Part shown: positions 63,837 to 64,000 of the stretch, piece by piece
How the letters are laid out: every line of letters begins with the position of its first letter
Numbering within the stretch: position 1 is the stretch's first letter
Assembly (NCBI RefSeq): GCF_033807535.1
Contig: NZ_CP136856.1
Span: 2,165,001-2,229,000, forward strand
Direction of reading: 5' to 3'
Length of the DNA stretch: 64,000 nt
DNA from: Oceanisphaera sp. IT1-181
Lineage (GTDB): Bacteria; Pseudomonadota; Gammaproteobacteria; Enterobacterales; Aeromonadaceae
The notes under the pieces: generated by a model
Seen by the model: the letters and a program-made list of their open reading frames with translations, nothing else
Database searches by the model: none
What the model was told of the DNA's origin: nothing
Made by a program: the position numbers and the translations under genes

Positions 63837-64000
63837 TATTTACTCTCGTTAATTTTTTGATAGCTCAATAAGCAAAACTGAAACACAGGGCCAAACCAAT
63901 CGAGATCAAATTCTCTCAGTTGACGAGCGAAGAAAATGTTTTCTGATTGCTTACCAAAAACGTCTTCACTGTTAGTTCGGCCTGCAGCCACGGCTGCGGC
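63836..64000 (-). CDS. C-terminus of an upstream gene coupled to the DruE-like gene
   Basis: A 54-codon open frame runs in from the right edge and stops with TAA at 63836-63838, overlapping the helicase ATG by one base (TAATG). The end reads ARQLREFDLDWFGPVFQFCL then LSYQKINESK. Too little is present to name it. In Druantia operons druE is the last gene, so this is probably druD, druG or druH depending on type. The tight coupling shows one transcript running leftwards. Confidence 0.72.
   Translation of the reverse strand, partial: AAAVAAGRTNSEDVFGKQSENIFFARQLREFDLDWFGPVFQFCLLSYQKINESK

Overview
The window looks like chromosome of a marine gammaproteobacterium. The core gene order (yqcC-truC-yqcA, syd/queF, ppnN, xni, rlmM-ygdD-gcvA) is close to that of Aeromonadales and Enterobacterales, and the DUF3549/DUF3301/DUF2789/DUF2310 genes are typical of Aeromonas, Oceanimonas and Oceanisphaera relatives. 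The genus is an inference; no 16S or other decisive marker is present.

Region 1 (1-31 kb) is conserved housekeeping chromosome: RNA-binding CvfB, meso-diaminopimelate dehydrogenase, tRNA pseudouridine synthase, queuosine synthesis (QueF), SecY quality control (Syd), a degenerate and an intact GGDEF protein, nucleotide cleavage (PpnN), flap endonuclease Xni, isocitrate dehydrogenase, RlmM, a GcvA-type regulator, a DnaQ-like exonuclease paired with a cNMP/CBS/DUF294 nucleotidyltransferase, a BCCT transporter, the ScoAB CoA-transferase, HglS and YghU. Its spacers carry a palindromic repeat family built on ACGCCGTAAG and several short tandem repeats with 13-15 bp periods.

Region 2 (31-37.5 kb) is a transition zone. 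It holds a cold-shock/membrane/zinc-ribbon fusion protein, a complete IS1595-family element with perfect 8-bp target duplication, a pair of overlapping membrane GTPases, a HAD phosphatase and a decayed IS903-type (IS5 family) element with several nonsense mutations.

Region 3 (37.6-48.4 kb) is visibly AT-richer and reads as an acquired catabolic cluster. It has an acyl-CoA ligase, a YdiF-type CoA-transferase, a FabG/PhaB-like dehydrogenase, a CdaR-type regulator, a TRAP transporter (DctPQM) and a thiolase. Together they could import a short 3-hydroxyacid such as 3-hydroxybutyrate, activate it, oxidise it and cleave it to acetyl-CoA.

Region 4 (48.6-64 kb) begins exactly at a 49-nt copy of the 3' end of tRNA-Asp(GTC), with the native tRNA terminator still beside it. 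This is the classic scar of an integrated island. Inside are three overlapping genes, two of them very large tyrosine recombinases, then a translationally coupled integrase and HD/TraI_2-like protein, an excisionase-like and a Cro-like regulator, and a 2103-residue DUF1998 helicase that looks like DruE of Druantia anti-phage defence. A further coupled gene runs off the right edge. The island continues beyond the window, where the intact tRNA-Asp gene is expected.
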